In this document: piece by piece, positions 62,272 through 64,000 of the stretch
Layout of the letters: every line of letters starts with the position of its first letter
How positions within the stretch are numbered: the stretch's first letter is position 1
Assembly: GCA_001939145.1 (NCBI GenBank)
Contig: LSRX01001358.1
Location: forward strand, 40,376-104,375
Direction of reading: 5' to 3'
Origin: Symbiodinium microadriaticum
Lineage: Eukaryota > Sar > Dinophyceae > Suessiales > Symbiodiniaceae
Length of the DNA: 64,000 nt
The notes under the pieces: model-generated
Told to the model about the DNA's origin: nothing
Databases searched by the model: none
The model's input: only the letters and a program-made list of their open reading frames with translations
Program-made: the position numbers and the translations under genes

Positions 62272-63260
62272 ATGTCGACTTCCTCCATCTCTTTGCTGGC
62301 GACGATTCAGTGGGCACCAGTCTTCGAGAAGAGCCTGGGATGTTTAACGCAGTGACTGGCTTCAGTTTGGGAAGGCTTGCTGAGTTATTCTACAGCTGAG
62401 GATGGAGGTTTTTCGGGGATGTCTTTCGAGCTGGAGAAGGACCCGATGGCCTTCGGTTTGATGTCCACTTCGGGCTTCTTGCTACTGTTCTGCAGTCGGG
62501 CATACATGATCTGCCTATAGCAAGGAGCCAGTTTCATATGCAAGCCTCAAACTCAGGTCTGCTTTGAATGAGGCTCGCCGCATGAAGAAGAATGTCGGGC
62601 TGGGGGTCATGGGGCTCCCTTGCAGCTCCTTCGTACTGCTGTATCGAGGCTGCACATATACCAATTTAATTCAATTATCGACTCCTGTGTCTTGTGGTTT
62701 GAGGTCTCGAGACAAGAATGGCAGGGATATTATCAATCCGGCTGGCAATACTGGTTATGGCTTTGTACATGCCGGGAATGTTCTGCTTGCGCGGACAATC
62801 CTAATTATTTTGGTGCTTTGTTCCCGACAGTGTCGATGGCTTCTTGAACAACCGAGCTCTTCCAATATTTTGGACACCTATGCAATGCAGTGGCTGCTAG
62901 AGCGGGCCCCGGTTTCTTGTTTGCAATATGCATGGAACAGGTTCTGAAGATCCTTGCAGCTAGCCAGTAGTGCACGTTGCCAGGTCTTCAAGGGCTACTT
63001 GTACATGTGCAAGTTCGGTGGGCCTTCCTTGAAACGACACCTCATTGTGTCCAACTGCTCAGGCCTGGTTGCATCGCTTGTGTGCAAAGGTGGCTACTGC
63101 TCGGTTCAAGAGAGAAAATCCATGGTGAAGATTCGCCTTGCTGTGCATCATCAAAATCGAAGCGGGAAAGTTCGAAATCGCTTTACCGGCATCCCGAAGC
63201 TTTTGAAACAATCGCAGCCCCTTGCAAGACTCGCACATATTATGGTGTTTGATTTAGAAT
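62272..63260 (+). CDS. Cytosine-methyltransferase-like protein (FAG / PCSSF / EQPSSS family)
   Basis: The plus-strand exons show an ordered motif set. First is DVDFLHLFAGDDSVGTSL, like motif I of C5-methyltransferases (binding of S-adenosylmethionine). Then come FELEKDPMAFGLMSTSGF and RMKKNVGLGVMGLPCSSFVL, with a PC dipeptide like the catalytic motif IV. GNTGYGFVHAGNVLLARTIL follows, then QCRWLLEQPSSSNIL in the place of the usual ENV motif. The end has YLYMCKFGGPSLKRHLIVSN and RFTGIPKLLKQSQPLA. I remember many dinoflagellate predicted proteins with this same series. The motif order supports a divergent methyltransferase fold, but activity and substrate are unknown. Joins near 62350, 62490 and 63040 are unclear, and a broken copy is possible. 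The 5' end was not found. Confidence 0.6.
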
Positions 63261-63277
63261 TAATGCAACCCTATACT

Positions 63278-63322
63278 CCCTAAACCCAAACCCTCAACCC
63301 TAAACCCCAAACCCTAAAACTG
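63278..63322 (+). repeat. Degenerate CCCTAAA repeats
   Basis: Units CCCTAAACCC, AAACCCTCAACCC and CCCTAAACCCC directly follow the last methyltransferase-like exon. Confidence 0.85.
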
Positions 63323-63329
63323 GCCTACA

Positions 63330-64000
63330 GTCCGAACCAACAAAGCTGAGGAAATATCCAATGAAGTTTGCCACTGCGATTACCTCATATGTTCGCATGA
63401 ACCACGAAGTGCTTTAGCTGCATGAACTAAGTGCTTGCATACAGCAAAGCATATAAGTGGAGGCCTGCCCCGAGCCTATAACAGTGACCACAAAAAAAAC
63501 ACACAAAAAAAAAACACAACTGAAATCATGTAGGTTCACTCAAAACTCCAATCTGAAATACACCGGCATTTCACCACTTGTTGCAAAAACTTGAATGCTT
63601 CACATTTTGGGAGCGCAAAGTAGTCGAATTGAAAGAAACTCGGCGGACTGTTGTGCGCGCAAGTTATTTGGCCTACCCCTAAAACCGAACAGCAGACCAA
63701 AAGACCCAAACTCTGAGACCTGAAACCCTGTACTGTTAACTTTCCCAATTAAGGGGGGGGTGCAACAATTAAGCCCTGCCCTCGGGAATAAGGCTAAAAC
63801 CTGTTCCAAAACACCGAGATCAAAATGGAAAAGGCAGGTTTGGGAAAATGACCTGTTTTCTGCATGAAGAGAATGGCCAGAATTGGGCTTCCGTCTGTAG
63901 TCTGAATGTAGAAACCTGAATGATTGGAATAGGATTCTTTGATTGCAGGGAGCCACCCGAGCAATAGTCGTTGTAACCCAAGGCTGCTGGAGGGAGGGGG
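63330..64000. other. No gene recognised; A-rich runs
   Basis: Contains A-rich runs near 63488-63518 and a G-run near 63754. The minus-strand ORF at 63600-63956 has no domain. Confidence 0.4.

Overview
The window looks like nuclear DNA of a dinoflagellate, most likely of the Symbiodiniaceae type. Seen directly: protein-coding signal comes almost entirely as very short exons. Many introns begin with GC or GA instead of GT, and most exons start with G right after the acceptor AG. CCCTAAA (TTTAGGG-type) repeats are present. A LINE carries an OTU-protease-like domain upstream of an endonuclease and a reverse transcriptase. Several proteins belong to lineage-expanded families: EF-hand arrays, Cys-rich/PAN-like ectodomains, and a FAG/PC/EQP methyltransferase-like family. 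No bacterial operon, CRISPR, rRNA or tRNA was found. Most long ORFs in any six-frame view are chance shadows, so genes were traced by splicing short open segments in frame.

Layout. From 1 to about 59 kb every gene I can identify is on the minus strand. In order of coordinate: a two-TM RING-H2 protein (4.8-5.5 kb); an endonuclease/exonuclease/phosphatase (EEP) gene whose 3' part holds two near-identical Cys-rich modules created by a 1.15 kb tandem duplication, followed by PAN/apple-like exons (8.5-13.5 kb); a coiled-coil gene (20-23 kb); an assembly gap (23.2-24.0 kb) bounded by a minisatellite and an inverted T-rich element; a MAP kinase split into about 18 mini-exons (28.1-33.0 kb); an uncharacterised gene with hydrophobic segments (34.5-36.2 kb); a multi-EF-hand gene (36.3-38.6 kb); an MGTRGL-type protein (41.7-42.2 kb); a second coiled-coil gene (48.8-49.1 kb); a small ORF (50.4-50.7 kb); the C-terminal half of an ABCC transporter (51.2-52.8 kb); and a frameshifted LINE (53.9-58.9 kb).

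After about 59 kb the coding strand switches to plus and the DNA becomes visibly more AT-rich. Two spliced genes follow: a Lys-rich protein ending in an SELKRRRF-like motif (59.8-61.7 kb) and a cytosine-methyltransferase-like protein (62.3-63.3 kb). Three CCCTAAA arrays lie within or between them. One-directional gene arrays with rare strand switches are known for dinoflagellate chromosomes, and this window fits that pattern.

The kinase, the EF-hand protein and the RING protein suggest signalling and ubiquitination roles, but nothing here forms an operon-like pathway. Exon ends are hand-traced and may be off by a few bases. Stretches between named genes probably contain further exons that I could not assign.
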